Source of the DNA: a virus
DNA length: 64,000 nucleotides
Reading direction: 5' to 3' (one strand)
Virus record (IMG/VR): IMGVR_UViG_3300032236_000862
Coordinates: 36,329-100,328 of that record
A program made the translations under genes and the position numbers. Below are positions 30,649 through 38,645 of this stretch, piece after piece. Each line of letters begins with the position of its first letter. The stretch's first letter is position 1. The notes below the pieces were generated by a model that saw nothing but the letters and a program-made list of their open reading frames with translations, was not told the DNA's origin and ran no database searches.

Positions 30649-31400
30649 TCTGGGGCCTTCCAGTCAATGTTACGAGGCGAACCGTACCTACGGTCAATCT
30701 CAACGGGTGTGATTCTCTTGATAGGCTTAAAGCGATTTTCTCTAAAAGCTGACTTAAGATCATTGGTATTATACGTGGCTCCGGTAAGTCTGTCTGTAGC
30801 TATACGAGGTCCACGGAAAGTTCTGTTTTCAAATCCAGCATTGCGGCGATCTGGTTGATTATGTGTATCGTAAGGTGTCTGACCATTTCTACGCATGTTG
30901 TTATTAGCCATATCAGCGTTAAGCAAGCGATTCTTAAGGTCCTCATGGATATGGCCCCAACGAAGCTCTCGAGCTTGCTGGTCCTCACCTTTAGTAGCTG
31001 GGTGTGTGCCGTAGCGTAGGGAGGCCACATGATCTGCAACATCTCTGGTACTGAACCACACACGGTGCTTACCTAGTACACCCTGGTTTGTTCCTCCACC
31101 TTGTCCTTGAAATTCAATGTGCTGGTTGATGCCGGTTTCCCACGCAAGACGTGCACTATCTTTTCTACCTAGAATCTCACCTAACTTACCATGAGACATA
31201 AATGGAATGCCGTCATCGTCAACGGGGACATCTTTGGCTTGTGAATCAACAAGAGGAACTCCAGGAAAGACTGCACCTGGCCGCACACCTTTAGCAGCAC
31301 GTTCTTCAGGTGTAGGATTCCAGGCGCTACCATCATAGGTATTGGCCTCATCCTTACCTGATAGTAACTGTGCTTTTAAAGAGTCATCCACTATTGCCAC
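30645..31400 (-). CDS. Unknown 251-aa polar protein
   Basis: Long hydrophilic protein with an N-terminal acidic/P-rich half and a second half dense in R/N/T (NMRRNGQTPYDTHNQPDRR). Central KHRVWFSTRDVADHVASLRYG looks structured. It overlaps 31391-31933. No family recognised. Confidence 0.6.
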   Translation of the reverse strand: MAIVDDSLKAQLLSGKDEANTYDGSAWNPTPEERAAKGVRPGAVFPGVPLVDSQAKDVPVDDDGIPFMSHGKLGEILGRKDSARLAWETGINQHIEFQGQGGGTNQGVLGKHRVWFSTRDVADHVASLRYGTHPATKGEDQQARELRWGHIHEDLKNRLLNADMANNNMRRNGQTPYDTHNQPDRRNAGFENRTFRGPRIATDRLTGATYNTNDLKSAFRENRFKPIKRITPVEIDRRYGSPRNIDWKAPE

Positions 31401-31933
31401 CTAGGCTTTAGATGGGAGAAGGTATCTGCTGTGCGAGGATTGAACTCGGCAGGGACATTAGATGAAATATTAGACTTACCATCGTTAACAAGATGCGGTG
31501 CTGGGGCTAGCTGAGTTAGAGGAGAGTTCCTCTTCATGTCCATAGTAATAGAGCCATCGTTATCTACAAGCTGTGGACGTGCCATAACTCTACGATCTGG
31601 CTGCATGTTCTGTGGCCACAAGTACTGAGCCGGATCAATGCGCTCTCCACGGTGCACGCCACGTTGGTATGCACGTTGGTTCTGACGATTCTTAAGAGAG
31701 TCAAGAACTACATCTGAGACTGCATAAGGCTTGCCCTTATCATCTCGACGTGAGCGAATAGATCCTAGGTAACCGTCTGGATACTCTGCTTGAGGGGCAC
31801 GGCCAACACCGATGCGGAGGAAGTCCATCTCGCTTCGTGGGACGACAGGAGTACCGCCACCACCTGTAGTGGTGTACGCTCCAATGAAACCGCTAGCACC
31901 TAGGTACTGCCAGTTTTGATGCGACTCAGCCAT
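31391..31933 (-). CDS. Unknown 180-aa polar protein
   Basis: Begins with GASGFIGAYTTTGGGGTPVVPRSE and continues R/D/Q-rich (RGVHRGERIDPAQYLWPQ). Like its neighbours it seems partly disordered. It has AAGGAG before the start and a TATACTGAG element just upstream (31953-31965). Confidence 0.6.
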   Translation of the reverse strand: MAESHQNWQYLGASGFIGAYTTTGGGGTPVVPRSEMDFLRIGVGRAPQAEYPDGYLGSIRSRRDDKGKPYAVSDVVLDSLKNRQNQRAYQRGVHRGERIDPAQYLWPQNMQPDRRVMARPQLVDNDGSITMDMKRNSPLTQLAPAPHLVNDGKSNISSNVPAEFNPRTADTFSHLKPRWQ

Positions 31934-31952
31934 GTTTACTCCTTAGACGGTC

Positions 31953-31965
31953 TCAGTATACCCGT
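31953..31965 (-). promoter_or_regulatory. TATACT promoter-like element
   Basis: Minus strand ACGGGTATACTGA, 20 bases before the start of 31391-31933 and between it and the terminator at 31976-31998. Confidence 0.45.
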
Positions 31966-31975
31966 AAAAGCAAAA

Positions 31976-31998
31976 GGCCGGGGTGTAATTCCCCGGCC
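31976..31998 (-). terminator. Intrinsic terminator
   Basis: GGCCGGGG (31976-31983) pairs with CCCCGGCC (31991-31998); the minus-strand stem is followed by TTTTGCTTTTACGGG. It follows the stop of the 59-aa membrane protein gene and resembles the terminator at 4640-4666 beyond the stem. Confidence 0.8.
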
Positions 31999-32013
31999 CG
32001 TTACTAGACTTAA

Positions 32014-32193
32014 TTACTTAGCAGATGGTGAGGCGTGGTTAATTGCGCCCTTGAGGACTGGACCAAGAACACCAACTAGAGCTGCCCAGGCTACCTTTTT
32101 AAGATCGTGGTTGCCGGTCTGCCAGATAGCTACGCCTGCAGCTGCAGTTGCGTATACATAATGTTCTACCAGTGACTTTGTCTTTGGATTCAT
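32014..32193 (-). CDS. 59-aa small membrane protein, holin candidate
   Basis: ATG complementary to 32191-32193, TAA at 32014-32016. Two short hydrophobic segments (about residues 12-24, YVYATAAAGVAIW, and 34-50, VAWAALVGVLGPVLKGA) separated by a polar turn. Size and place next to the endolysin genes suggest a class II-type holin, which is inference. AGAAGGAAT precedes the start. Confidence 0.55.
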   Translation of the reverse strand: MNPKTKSLVEHYVYATAAAGVAIWQTGNHDLKKVAWAALVGVLGPVLKGAINHASPSAK

Positions 32194-32230
32194 TTTATAT
32201 TCCTTCTCTAGAAGACACCTTTGTGTCCCT

Positions 32231-32249
32231 GGTAATAGTATACAGGGAG
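32231..32249 (-). promoter_or_regulatory. TATACTAT promoter-like element
   Basis: Minus strand CTCCCTGTATACTATTACC, followed by a small GACAC/GTGTC hairpin and the ribosome site of the 59-aa membrane gene. Confidence 0.5.
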
Positions 32250-32255
32250 TCTTGT

Positions 32256-32489
32256 CTACTCGTCAACTTCTAGATTGTTTACGTAAGGAGTAATGATATG
32301 AGATTCTGCGGAAACGTTAGGCTTAGCGGTATTTGTAGTGGGAACTGCAGACCCCGCCAGGAGAGTGGACGCAACAGCAACTAGATGCTTTGGGTCAGTT
32401 GGGTAACCCATCGCCGCCCAAGCAGTCATGCCTGCTGATCCGGATATACCCATGGTGACTGGGTTAGTTAAGTTTAATTTGACACCCAT
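32256..32489 (-). CDS. 77-aa protein with hydrophobic segments, lysis-cassette member
   Basis: Two hydrophobic stretches (about 11-28 TMGISGSAGMTAWAAMGY and 35-50 LVAVASTLLAGSAV) and a polar C-terminus. Directly after the endolysin gene, touching its stop codon. It could be a holin or holin partner; this is not secure. Confidence 0.5.
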   Translation of the reverse strand: MGVKLNLTNPVTMGISGSAGMTAWAAMGYPTDPKHLVAVASTLLAGSAVPTTNTAKPNVSAESHIITPYVNNLEVDE

Positions 32490-33340
32490 TATTTTTTAGC
32501 CTCCGCTACCAAAGCAGCATAGGTTACCGGACCTACGATACCATCAGCTTTTCCTAGTGAAGGATTGGCTTTCTGATAGGCTAGCACGGCAGCCTCTGTT
32601 GCAGCATCAAATGCATTATCAGCAAGAGTAAGAAGCTTTAGTTTAACCAGACCCTGCTCAATAACAAATACGGCTTGGTTCTTTGCACCTATAACAAAAC
32701 TGCCCGTTCCTGGAAAGGCTGGGGCACTGATCGTTGTAGTTGGTTTAGTGGTTGTAGGAGAAGAGTTATTATTAATAACAGCTGCCCCACCTCCGCCTAA
32801 AGCAGTGGCTCCAGCTACAGCTCCCGCAACTTTTTTATTTTGTGACAAGGTTGCGGCCGGCTTTGTTGTTACAGGATAATTAGGGCGAGCAATAGCCATA
32901 ATGTTTAGATAAGGACGGTGACGTAACCAAACGCCATCGCCATTTGCTTGGCTTCCCATCTTATGATCAGCGCTAGTATTGCCCTCAACTGTTGTGATTC
33001 CATCTTTAGAGGCCGCAACAATTATACCTACATGCTCTGCTGTATGACCTGACCAGCTGAAGAATACGATATCTCCTGGTTGTCCAGCATACTTATCAAC
33101 AATCTGACCCTTTTTTTGAAACCAAGATAGGCCATCAGGGCAATAAGAAAAACCTTTAGATGTAGTGGCTGCAACAATAGAGCTCAACCCTGCTTGTGCA
33201 AAACACCATGAAACGAACATTGCGCAATAAGGCTCATGGTTCATTCCGTACCAGACGCCATACTTATTATCATTGTTAGGGCCCTCAACGAAGCCCACTT
33301 CTTTACGTGCGAAGCTTACGACATCAATTCCGCTGCTCAT
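32489..33340 (-). CDS. Endolysin: CHAP peptidase with C-terminal peptidoglycan-binding domain
   Basis: A 283-aa protein. Residues 1-150 form a CHAP domain with catalytic C39 (EPYCAMFVSWCF) and the H of AEHVGIIVAA, then VEGNTS. A low-complexity/hydrophobic linker (about 165-215) includes AGAVAGATALGGGGAAV, and a PG_binding_1-type domain (about 225-283) has FDAATEAAVLAYQKAN and DGIVGPVTYAAL. It degrades host peptidoglycan at lysis. The hydrophobic linker is unusual and could tether it to the membrane. Confidence 0.88.
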   Translation of the reverse strand: MSSGIDVVSFARKEVGFVEGPNNDNKYGVWYGMNHEPYCAMFVSWCFAQAGLSSIVAATTSKGFSYCPDGLSWFQKKGQIVDKYAGQPGDIVFFSWSGHTAEHVGIIVAASKDGITTVEGNTSADHKMGSQANGDGVWLRHRPYLNIMAIARPNYPVTTKPAATLSQNKKVAGAVAGATALGGGGAAVINNNSSPTTTKPTTTISAPAFPGTGSFVIGAKNQAVFVIEQGLVKLKLLTLADNAFDAATEAAVLAYQKANPSLGKADGIVGPVTYAALVAEAKK

Positions 33341-33819
33341 TTGTATACCAATACTTCTGCTAGATCGCCTGGGGTTACTAAGTCATCCTTCTTATTAATG
33401 ATAGGAAGACCGACCGTACGATAGGAGTAAGCTACCAATTCGGAACAAAACCAGCTCTGTGTGTTAGCTATCTTTTTCCAAAATACGTTTGGACGTATGA
33501 ATCTTAGCCCTACAATACGAAAGAATAATGCCGCAATGTCAAGGAATGCGTATGGCTTGCCAACCTCTTTTAGAGCGGTCTGGACTATCTCTTCCCTTAC
33601 AGCATCGTCTATGGAATCGTGATGATTCCAAGCAATACTTGGGTATTTGCTAGAAGGGCTGATAGCTACTCCGGTGGGATTGGCTTCAACAATAGTGCCG
33701 CTACCTATGTAGATAAAAGCATGGTTCCACCTAGATGCGGTACCTACTCGGATAAGCTTACCGATAATTCCGTTTGTCTTTACTACCCCGTAGTCTCCTG
33801 GGCGTGGTTCGTATGACAT
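33337..33819 (-). CDS. NlpC/P60-like (YiiX/YebB-type) cysteine hydrolase
   Basis: A 160-aa product started at 33819 (MSYEPRPGDYG), since AGGGGG lies just before it and a more distal ATG overlaps the upstream gene. Catalytic-type H in RWNHAFIYIG (about residue 32) and C in WFCSELVAYSY (about residue 122, circularly permuted order typical of YiiX/YebB-like proteins). Likely a second wall or amide hydrolase beside the CHAP endolysin. Confidence 0.75.
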   Translation of the reverse strand: MSYEPRPGDYGVVKTNGIIGKLIRVGTASRWNHAFIYIGSGTIVEANPTGVAISPSSKYPSIAWNHHDSIDDAVREEIVQTALKEVGKPYAFLDIAALFFRIVGLRFIRPNVFWKKIANTQSWFCSELVAYSYRTVGLPIINKKDDLVTPGDLAEVLVYK

Positions 33820-33820
33820 G

Positions 33821-34132
33821 TTACCCCCTATTGAGGGAGTGCTCTTCGATATGCTGCTCAAACTTTCCCTCAAGTTTTGAAACGCTTTGCTGAACCTCTA
33901 CCTGATTTGTACGAAGTTCCTGGAGTAAAGGTAGTACCTGCAGTTTAAGAACATCGCTCATAGAAGAACCGTGATTAGGGGTTACTTCGGCTTTAATAAC
34001 CTTTAGATCTTCTTTGCTCTCTTCAATGAGATGCTTGACTGTCTTTTTAGCTACAAACCACAAGGCACTTCCTACACCTGCTATTACGAAGAAGTACGAA
34101 TATACAACGGTGGCCCAGTCACTAGCGGTCAT
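33821..34132 (-). CDS. DUF2746-like membrane/coiled-coil protein
   Basis: A 103-aa protein with one N-terminal membrane helix (about 8-28, VVYSYFFVIAGVGSALWFVA) and a long coiled coil (about 70-98, LLQELRTNQVEVQQSVSKLEGKFEQHI). This fits the actinophage DUF2746 type found in lysis cassettes, perhaps acting as a holin or spanin-like membrane factor. Confidence 0.65.
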   Translation of the reverse strand: MTASDWATVVYSYFFVIAGVGSALWFVAKKTVKHLIEESKEDLKVIKAEVTPNHGSSMSDVLKLQVLPLLQELRTNQVEVQQSVSKLEGKFEQHIEEHSLNRG

Positions 34133-34154
34133 TAGGGATCTCCTATAATAGAAA

Positions 34155-34185
34155 CGGTGTAATGCACATATTGTGCACTACACCG
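34155..34185 (-). terminator. Terminator hairpin after the metallophosphoesterase gene
   Basis: CGGTGTA (34155-34161) pairs with TACACCG (34179-34185), with inner TGCACA/TGTGCA (34163-34177). On the minus strand TTTCTATTATA follows. A partial CAACACAAA motif (minus strand, 34191-34199) lies between the stop codon and this hairpin, as at the 21.7-kb terminator. Confidence 0.7.
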
Positions 34186-34209
34186 GTCTATTTGTGTTGC
34201 TAAACGTAA

Positions 34210-35373
34210 CTACTGTATAGCTAGTTTTGTAGATACAATCTCTTGCCCACGGTACATGGTCTTGCCCTTATGGATATGAACCTGGTCAAAGTGGAAGCTA
34301 TCGTCATCCCCATCTTTAAAGAAGATAACGCTTACTCCTTGCTGCCAGTTCTCAAAATACTGAAGCGCTTGGCCTTTGATGTCCACACCACCTTTAACGG
34401 AAGGGACTGCACCATCAACCCTGCAGAGACATCCCGGGCTAAAAGAGACACTTTTAATGGCCTGGTCACGATCAAATACAGTCTTGGACTGCTGTTCCAT
34501 GCGATGAGTATGACCAAATAACGTAGAGATATTTGGATTCGAATTTGCATACTGAGCAGCCGTAGAACCAGACGCATTAGCACGATCACCGTGCATAGCA
34601 CGAAGACGCTTATTAATCCAGTGTGCAGCAGCTGGGTAGCCATCAATAAACTCCACTCCTAACTCATCACAACGAAGCAGATTCTGCAAGCTGTTTACAG
34701 GCCATGAGTTTGGCATGTTAGCCACCTTCAAACCATAAGCTGCAGCAGCATTTGTATTGATGAAGCGGTTAAGACGCTTGTCGTGGTTTCCTTCTAGAAG
34801 GATGATACGAGCATCTGCACCGGCCTCAGCACGCTGCTCTGCTAAGAACAAGTGGCCACGATCAATAGCCAGTTGTGCGGTATGCGCAAAGACAGCTTCT
34901 TGTTCATAGGTGCCGTACATAGGTAGGTCTAGGAAGTCCCCTAGGTTAATTACCTGATCTACAGGATGGCCATGATCTAAACCTACTACCTGAAGTGCTA
35001 CGTCCATAGCGTCCTCATCGTGGAATGGGTCTAGCGTACCGTCTTCATAACGGCGATAGCCAATCTGTGGGTCTGGAAGTGCTACTGCAACTTTCCAGTT
35101 ACTGCTAATTAGAGCAGGTGTACGAACCTTTGGCTGTACGACTGTAGGTGCGGCCTGCTGTACAGGCTGCCACTTTGGACCCTCGTTCCAAGCAGGAGAC
35201 AAGATGATCTTAGTGTCATCAGGGTTATTAGACAAACTAACCTTGCTGATCTTGCCAACATCTTCTGGAGTTAGTCCGTTAGCTTTAAGAAGCTTTTCAA
35301 TAGAGTTAATGGCATTGTTGGTAACGACCTCTGCCTTGGCCTCGTTATATGATTCGCCTAGCGACATCCGCAC
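34210..35373 (-). CDS. Metallophosphoesterase
   Basis: A 387-aa protein with calcineurin-type motifs in order: DPQIGY (about 98-103), GDFLD (about 146-150), GNHD (about 198-201), MHGD (about 267-270) and GHTHR (about 292-296). The N-terminal 90 residues form a separate polar domain with a short helix-turn-helix-like start. Members act on nucleic acids, cyclic nucleotides or phosphoproteins; the substrate is unknown. It overlaps the HTH-like gene 35358-35588 upstream by 16 bases. Confidence 0.85.
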   Translation of the reverse strand: MRMSLGESYNEAKAEVVTNNAINSIEKLLKANGLTPEDVGKISKVSLSNNPDDTKIILSPAWNEGPKWQPVQQAAPTVVQPKVRTPALISSNWKVAVALPDPQIGYRRYEDGTLDPFHDEDAMDVALQVVGLDHGHPVDQVINLGDFLDLPMYGTYEQEAVFAHTAQLAIDRGHLFLAEQRAEAGADARIILLEGNHDKRLNRFINTNAAAAYGLKVANMPNSWPVNSLQNLLRCDELGVEFIDGYPAAAHWINKRLRAMHGDRANASGSTAAQYANSNPNISTLFGHTHRMEQQSKTVFDRDQAIKSVSFSPGCLCRVDGAVPSVKGGVDIKGQALQYFENWQQGVSVIFFKDGDDDSFHFDQVHIHKGKTMYRGQEIVSTKLAIQ

Positions 35374-35588
35374 TCTCCTAATCTATGGGCACGGAGAGAC
35401 GAGATACTAAAGGTAGCCCCGGCATCTTTGTAAAGGTTATATAGATTCTTATTGGAGAACTCATCGTCTGAAATAGACTGATTGAATGCGTCTCTATCTG
35501 CGCCCTCAAACTGAATGCCCCACTGAGCTACAACACAACGGTTTGCAGCGTTTTCGATCTTTGCTTTTTCGTACAGCCCTTGTAACAC
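35358..35588 (-). CDS. Small HTH-like DNA-binding protein
   Basis: A 76-aa protein. FNQSISDDEFSNKNLYNLYKDAGATFSISSLRAHRLGECGC looks like a helix-turn-helix ending in the HR.G.C.C tail seen in small actinophage DNA-binding proteins next to metallophosphoesterases or terminase genes. It starts after a GGGCC-rich hairpin (35610-35632) downstream of a TATACTAT element. Confidence 0.55.
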   Translation of the reverse strand: MLQGLYEKAKIENAANRCVVAQWGIQFEGADRDAFNQSISDDEFSNKNLYNLYKDAGATFSISSLRAHRLGECGCR

Positions 35589-35633
35589 ATTGCCCCCAAT
35601 GTTTAGATTAACAGGGCCCTGTTACAGGCCCTG

Positions 35634-35650
35634 CTAATAGTATATCCGAT
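35634..35650 (-). promoter_or_regulatory. TATACTAT promoter-like element
   Basis: Minus strand ATCGGATATACTATTAG. Between it and the start of 35358-35588 lies the perfect palindrome AACAGGGCCCTGTT (35610-35623), which may be a leader hairpin. Confidence 0.55.
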
Positions 35651-36010
35651 TTAGTAGGAAGTTTCCATTCCTTCAGACCATGAGTCCTTCTGACGAATGA
35701 CTGATGGGCTGATGATCTTGCTGTTAGCCTGTGTAAGACCAGCAGCAGGTTCTGTCTGTGGTGCATAGCTTGCCTTAACGCCGTAGCGAGCGCCTAGACG
35801 CTCCTGTCCTGCGTAAGGACGGTTAGCACGGTTCTTCTTTGTGCCTGCTGCGGTAGGATCACCGGCTGCAGTGTTCTTCTTCTTTACAAGTGTTCCTCGT
35901 TCAGGCTTAACTGAAGGAGAAGTGAATGAAACAGGCTTCTGGCCCATTGGCTCACGTGGTGCGCCAACCTTTGCCATTCCCGCCAATGCTTCTTGTTCTG
36001 GAGTTGCCAT
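35651..36010 (-). CDS. Basic, disordered protein, unknown
   Basis: A 119-aa protein rich in A/P/K/T/G with no clear domain; the second half (AGQERLGARYGVKASYAPQ) may fold. The promoter-like element at 35634-35650 overlaps only its stop region. Function unknown. Confidence 0.6.
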   Translation of the reverse strand: MATPEQEALAGMAKVGAPREPMGQKPVSFTSPSVKPERGTLVKKKNTAAGDPTAAGTKKNRANRPYAGQERLGARYGVKASYAPQTEPAAGLTQANSKIISPSVIRQKDSWSEGMETSY

Positions 36011-36053
36011 GTTGGTACCTAACTGTTAGAGATCTCTTGGTACTAATAATAGA

Positions 36054-36380
36054 TTAACTTACCGAGATTGTAAAGACTATTGCTGAGATGTTGCCATCCC
36101 TAGACTCTACAGTGGTAAATCCTGGACGGCAGCTAAGGTCTAAACCACGAGGGGCTACATAGCCTCTTGCGATTGCAATTGCCTTTACTGCCTGGTTTAC
36201 TGCTGATGCTCCTACTGCCCGGAGCTTTACCTGTGGTGATTCATACAGTGCGTGTGCAATGGCTGAGCCTACGGCTTGGGCATTAGATCCAGCGCCTACA
36301 CGCAAGAATCCGTCTTCTTTTTCTTCAGTCACGATTTGTAGTCCTTTAGGTTCGATTTTTAGTCGCCCACCTAGGAACAT
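36054..36380 (-). CDS. SpoVS/Alba-like protein
   Basis: A 108-aa protein in which residues about 25-105 match the SpoVS family: DGFLRVGAGSNAQAVGSAIA, VKLRAVGASAVNQAVKAIAIARGYVAPRGLDL and a final VFTISVS strand. SpoVS has an Alba-like fold and is a putative nucleic-acid-binding regulator in Firmicutes, Thermus and others. A phage copy within the nuclease/replication block suggests binding of DNA or RNA during replication. Confidence 0.8.
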   Translation of the reverse strand: MFLGGRLKIEPKGLQIVTEEKEDGFLRVGAGSNAQAVGSAIAHALYESPQVKLRAVGASAVNQAVKAIAIARGYVAPRGLDLSCRPGFTTVESRDGNISAIVFTISVS

Positions 36381-36383
36381 ATC

Positions 36384-36731
36384 TTACGGTGTATCGCCGT
36401 ATCCCGCATCCCTAATTAGCTTCACAAAATCTTCTAACCGAAGGCAGGTCATAAACTCCCCTACAGAAGCCTCTCCTTGGCCGTTTAAGCGGAGAACTAC
36501 CACAGGTAGATCATTCTCATTAGCACGATCCTTGAGCTGCTTCATGGCCCCACTAGGGTTGAAATCAGCCCTAGCCTTTACTTCCCAATCAATACCAACA
36601 GTACCGGTAATATCAGTGCCAGATCTACCAGCACCCGTACTTTCTGCGAACGGAAAGCCTCGTTTAGCAAGATACTCAGCTACTAACTTCTGTGTCCGGT
36701 AGCCCCGGTGTTTCCGACTCTGGCTCGGCAT
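36384..36731 (-). CDS. PD-(D/E)XK endonuclease-like protein
   Basis: A 115-aa protein with RGYRTQKLVAEYL at the start, then AGRSGTDITG (catalytic D about 39) and IDWEVKA (E-x-K about 49-51), the D...E-x-K signature of Holliday-junction-resolvase-like/VRR-NUC-type folds. A short actinophage version. The gene overlaps 36676-36960 by 56 bases. Confidence 0.7.
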   Translation of the reverse strand: MPSQSRKHRGYRTQKLVAEYLAKRGFPFAESTGAGRSGTDITGTVGIDWEVKARADFNPSGAMKQLKDRANENDLPVVVLRLNGQGEASVGEFMTCLRLEDFVKLIRDAGYGDTP

Positions 36732-36960
36732 ATAGACCCTCCCGCTTTAGATACTCGTCAATAATAGTTTGGTTTTCAGCTATTTGGTCCTCTAGCATAG
36801 CGATCTCACCATCGGTAAGTTTATCTTTACCTTCTTCAAACATCTGCTTACCCAAGTAGTGGGCCTGCATGAAGCGAGACATATTAAACCGCTCACGGGC
36901 TTTAAGAAAGAGCTGCTGTTCTTCGATACGTGCGGCAATCTTTTCCTGGCGCTTACTCAT
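36676..36960 (-). CDS. Coiled-coil protein, 94 aa
   Basis: Charged helices through residues 1-75 (QEKIAARIEEQQLFLKARERF, KLTDGEIAMLEDQIAENQTI) and an acidic/proline tail. Probably an oligomeric accessory protein. It overlaps the nuclease gene downstream and touches the start region of the upstream gene. Confidence 0.6.
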   Translation of the reverse strand: MSKRQEKIAARIEEQQLFLKARERFNMSRFMQAHYLGKQMFEEGKDKLTDGEIAMLEDQIAENQTIIDEYLKREGLYAEPESETPGLPDTEVSS

Positions 36961-37439
36961 GTATTGAACCTCCTAGTCCTAGCTCGCATGCCTCCACCAT
37001 CGGATGTGCGGCGGGTCAGCTCACGAGACACTACTTGTGAATCCCTCTCAACATTGAGAGTTCTTGTTTCAATGATCTTACGGAAAGCATACTTAACATC
37101 CAGCTCATGCTGCAGCTCTTTAACCTCGGTAGTAGAAGCAATCTGAGCTTTGATCAAAGCTACACGATCTCCCTTTGCACCAGTCCAGTGTCGCAGCATA
37201 CTGGCAGCTTCCTGGGTGTCAAGGTTTCGTTGAGCTTCTCTCTCATTAATAATAGCAATAGCGTGAGCACCGGCTAGGTGATCGTTCCATTGAGTAAACT
37301 GAACAAAGAGATCCATGAGACCTTCGTCATCCAGCTCAGTAATGTCACGGGGTAACGCCGGAATCTCGTACTCAGGCTTTGCAGTCAAGGAGAAACCTAG
37401 CTCGTTAACTGCACTTAACACATCCCTGCTAATGCTCAT
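36957..37439 (-). CDS. Unknown helical protein, 160 aa
   Basis: Start at 37439 (MSISRDVLSAV), with CAGGAGGC just before; a farther in-frame ATG at 37463 is less likely. Contains an aromatic FVQFTQWNDHLAGAHAIAIINEREAQRNL helix common in actinophage proteins of this position and an R-rich C-terminus. Coupled to 37436-38317 by an ATGA overlap. Confidence 0.6.
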   Translation of the reverse strand: MSISRDVLSAVNELGFSLTAKPEYEIPALPRDITELDDEGLMDLFVQFTQWNDHLAGAHAIAIINEREAQRNLDTQEAASMLRHWTGAKGDRVALIKAQIASTTEVKELQHELDVKYAFRKIIETRTLNVERDSQVVSRELTRRTSDGGGMRARTRRFNT

Positions 37440-38317
37440 TTTGCCTCCTGGAATGGGGCGCAACGTGTGCAGCCCTTTTCAATGTTTATACTACAAAGCG
37501 GTGGGCGGTCGTTGTTAGCAGCCCACGCTACATCTAGAGCCTTGTCAAAGATTTCCTTTGTAAACTCTGGATTGTAAGCTACAACAAATTCTTTGTACTC
37601 TTGGTTAGCCTTAAGCTCATAGATAAAGACAATCTCTTTGGGAGCAGAATCTAGCGACCCCTCCTCAACCATCAGATGGCAAAGGTGGAGGTAGACCTGA
37701 CCCTGAAGCTGGTGTGCACGGAAAGGAGTCTTGATGTTTTTCCAAGCAAGTTCTACGTTACCGTTAGCCTGCTCCATTACAGCAGGAGCTTCCATGCGTA
37801 TACCGCCAGAACCTAGGGACTTGATCTCAATTAAGCAATCATCGCCTAGACCTTTGATCCAGCCGTCAGCATGTCCACGCATCATGTGTTTATCACTGCG
37901 CAAGGATACTTCTCGATACTCAATAGTGCCCGGTGCGTAACCAACTAAATCTTTAGAGGTAGCCCATGTATAATCTTTGGTCTTAGTGTCGTACCACTTA
38001 CCATATAGAACGCCCATCTCTTTAAACCAGTTCTGCCACTTAGCGTGGATGGTGTGGCCCTCTGCAAAGATAGATGCAAGTCGGGCTGTAGGCTTATCTC
38101 GAGTCTCTACATAGTTACCCTTAAGTGCGTGGTACTGCGCAAGTGCACACCAATCATCTTTAATAATATCTGAAGGGTGGATGTAGCTCATGTCCCGATC
38201 ATCGAACGGGCGGGATAATACGTGGCGCTCTACAGCACCCATTAAACGAGTCTCACGCTTACTGGTTGCTAGAAATGCCTTTAGATCTTTACTGGCAATA
38301 GTCTTAGGTTTGCCCAT
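37436..38317 (-). CDS. Cas4/RecB-like PD-(D/E)XK exonuclease
   Basis: A 293-aa product (start at 38317, MGKPKT). The active site lies in RGHADGWIKG...CLIEIKS (D and E-x-K), followed by QLQGQVYLHL, the QxxxY-like motif of RecB/Cas4 nucleases. Cysteines before (WCALAQYH) and after (CSINIEKGCTRC) the core resemble Cas4 [4Fe-4S] ligands. It probably processes DNA ends together with RecA and Pol A encoded upstream on the same strand. Confidence 0.78.
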   Translation of the reverse strand: MGKPKTIASKDLKAFLATSKRETRLMGAVERHVLSRPFDDRDMSYIHPSDIIKDDWCALAQYHALKGNYVETRDKPTARLASIFAEGHTIHAKWQNWFKEMGVLYGKWYDTKTKDYTWATSKDLVGYAPGTIEYREVSLRSDKHMMRGHADGWIKGLGDDCLIEIKSLGSGGIRMEAPAVMEQANGNVELAWKNIKTPFRAHQLQGQVYLHLCHLMVEEGSLDSAPKEIVFIYELKANQEYKEFVVAYNPEFTKEIFDKALDVAWAANNDRPPLCSINIEKGCTRCAPFQEAK

Positions 38318-38642
38318 ACTTTCTGCCCTCTTTCTCCAACCACTCATCTAGAGTGATCCCCTGTTTTTTGATCTTACGCTCTACAGCATTTCTTTCTCTA
38401 TGCGACATGCCGCCAAATATTCCGTGCTGCTCCGATACCAGTATAGCTTCCTTAAGACACTCTTGTCTAACTGGGCAAGGAGGGCGACCGTCCTTACCCC
38501 AACAAATAGCTTTAGCTTTATCTGCAATCGGTTTGTACAATGCTTTATCTCTTGGAGGAAAGAAGATCTCTGTGTCTTCTCCCTGACACTTGGCGTCATA
38601 CCGCCAAGTCCATGATGGGTCGTCTGAGTAACGCAATACCAC
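38304..38642 (-). CDS. WhiB-family protein (copy 2, expanded cysteine spacing)
   Basis: A 112-aa protein with C19, C47, C56 and C62. The middle pair is C-x8-C (CWGKDGRPPC) rather than the usual CxxC, followed by PVRQEC and HGIFGGMSHRERN. The larger spacing may change the Fe-S environment. WhiB-like proteins partner with the host sigma factor. It is coupled to the downstream Cas4-like gene. Confidence 0.88.
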   Translation of the reverse strand: MVLRYSDDPSWTWRYDAKCQGEDTEIFFPPRDKALYKPIADKAKAICWGKDGRPPCPVRQECLKEAILVSEQHGIFGGMSHRERNAVERKIKKQGITLDEWLEKEGRKYGQT

Positions 38643-38645
38643 TTA

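Noticed and set aside
34191-34199. Further copy of the dispersed 11-mer
   Set aside because: Only nine of eleven bases match (CAACACAAA then T). It is mentioned as a partial match because of its position before a terminator but is not counted as a copy.
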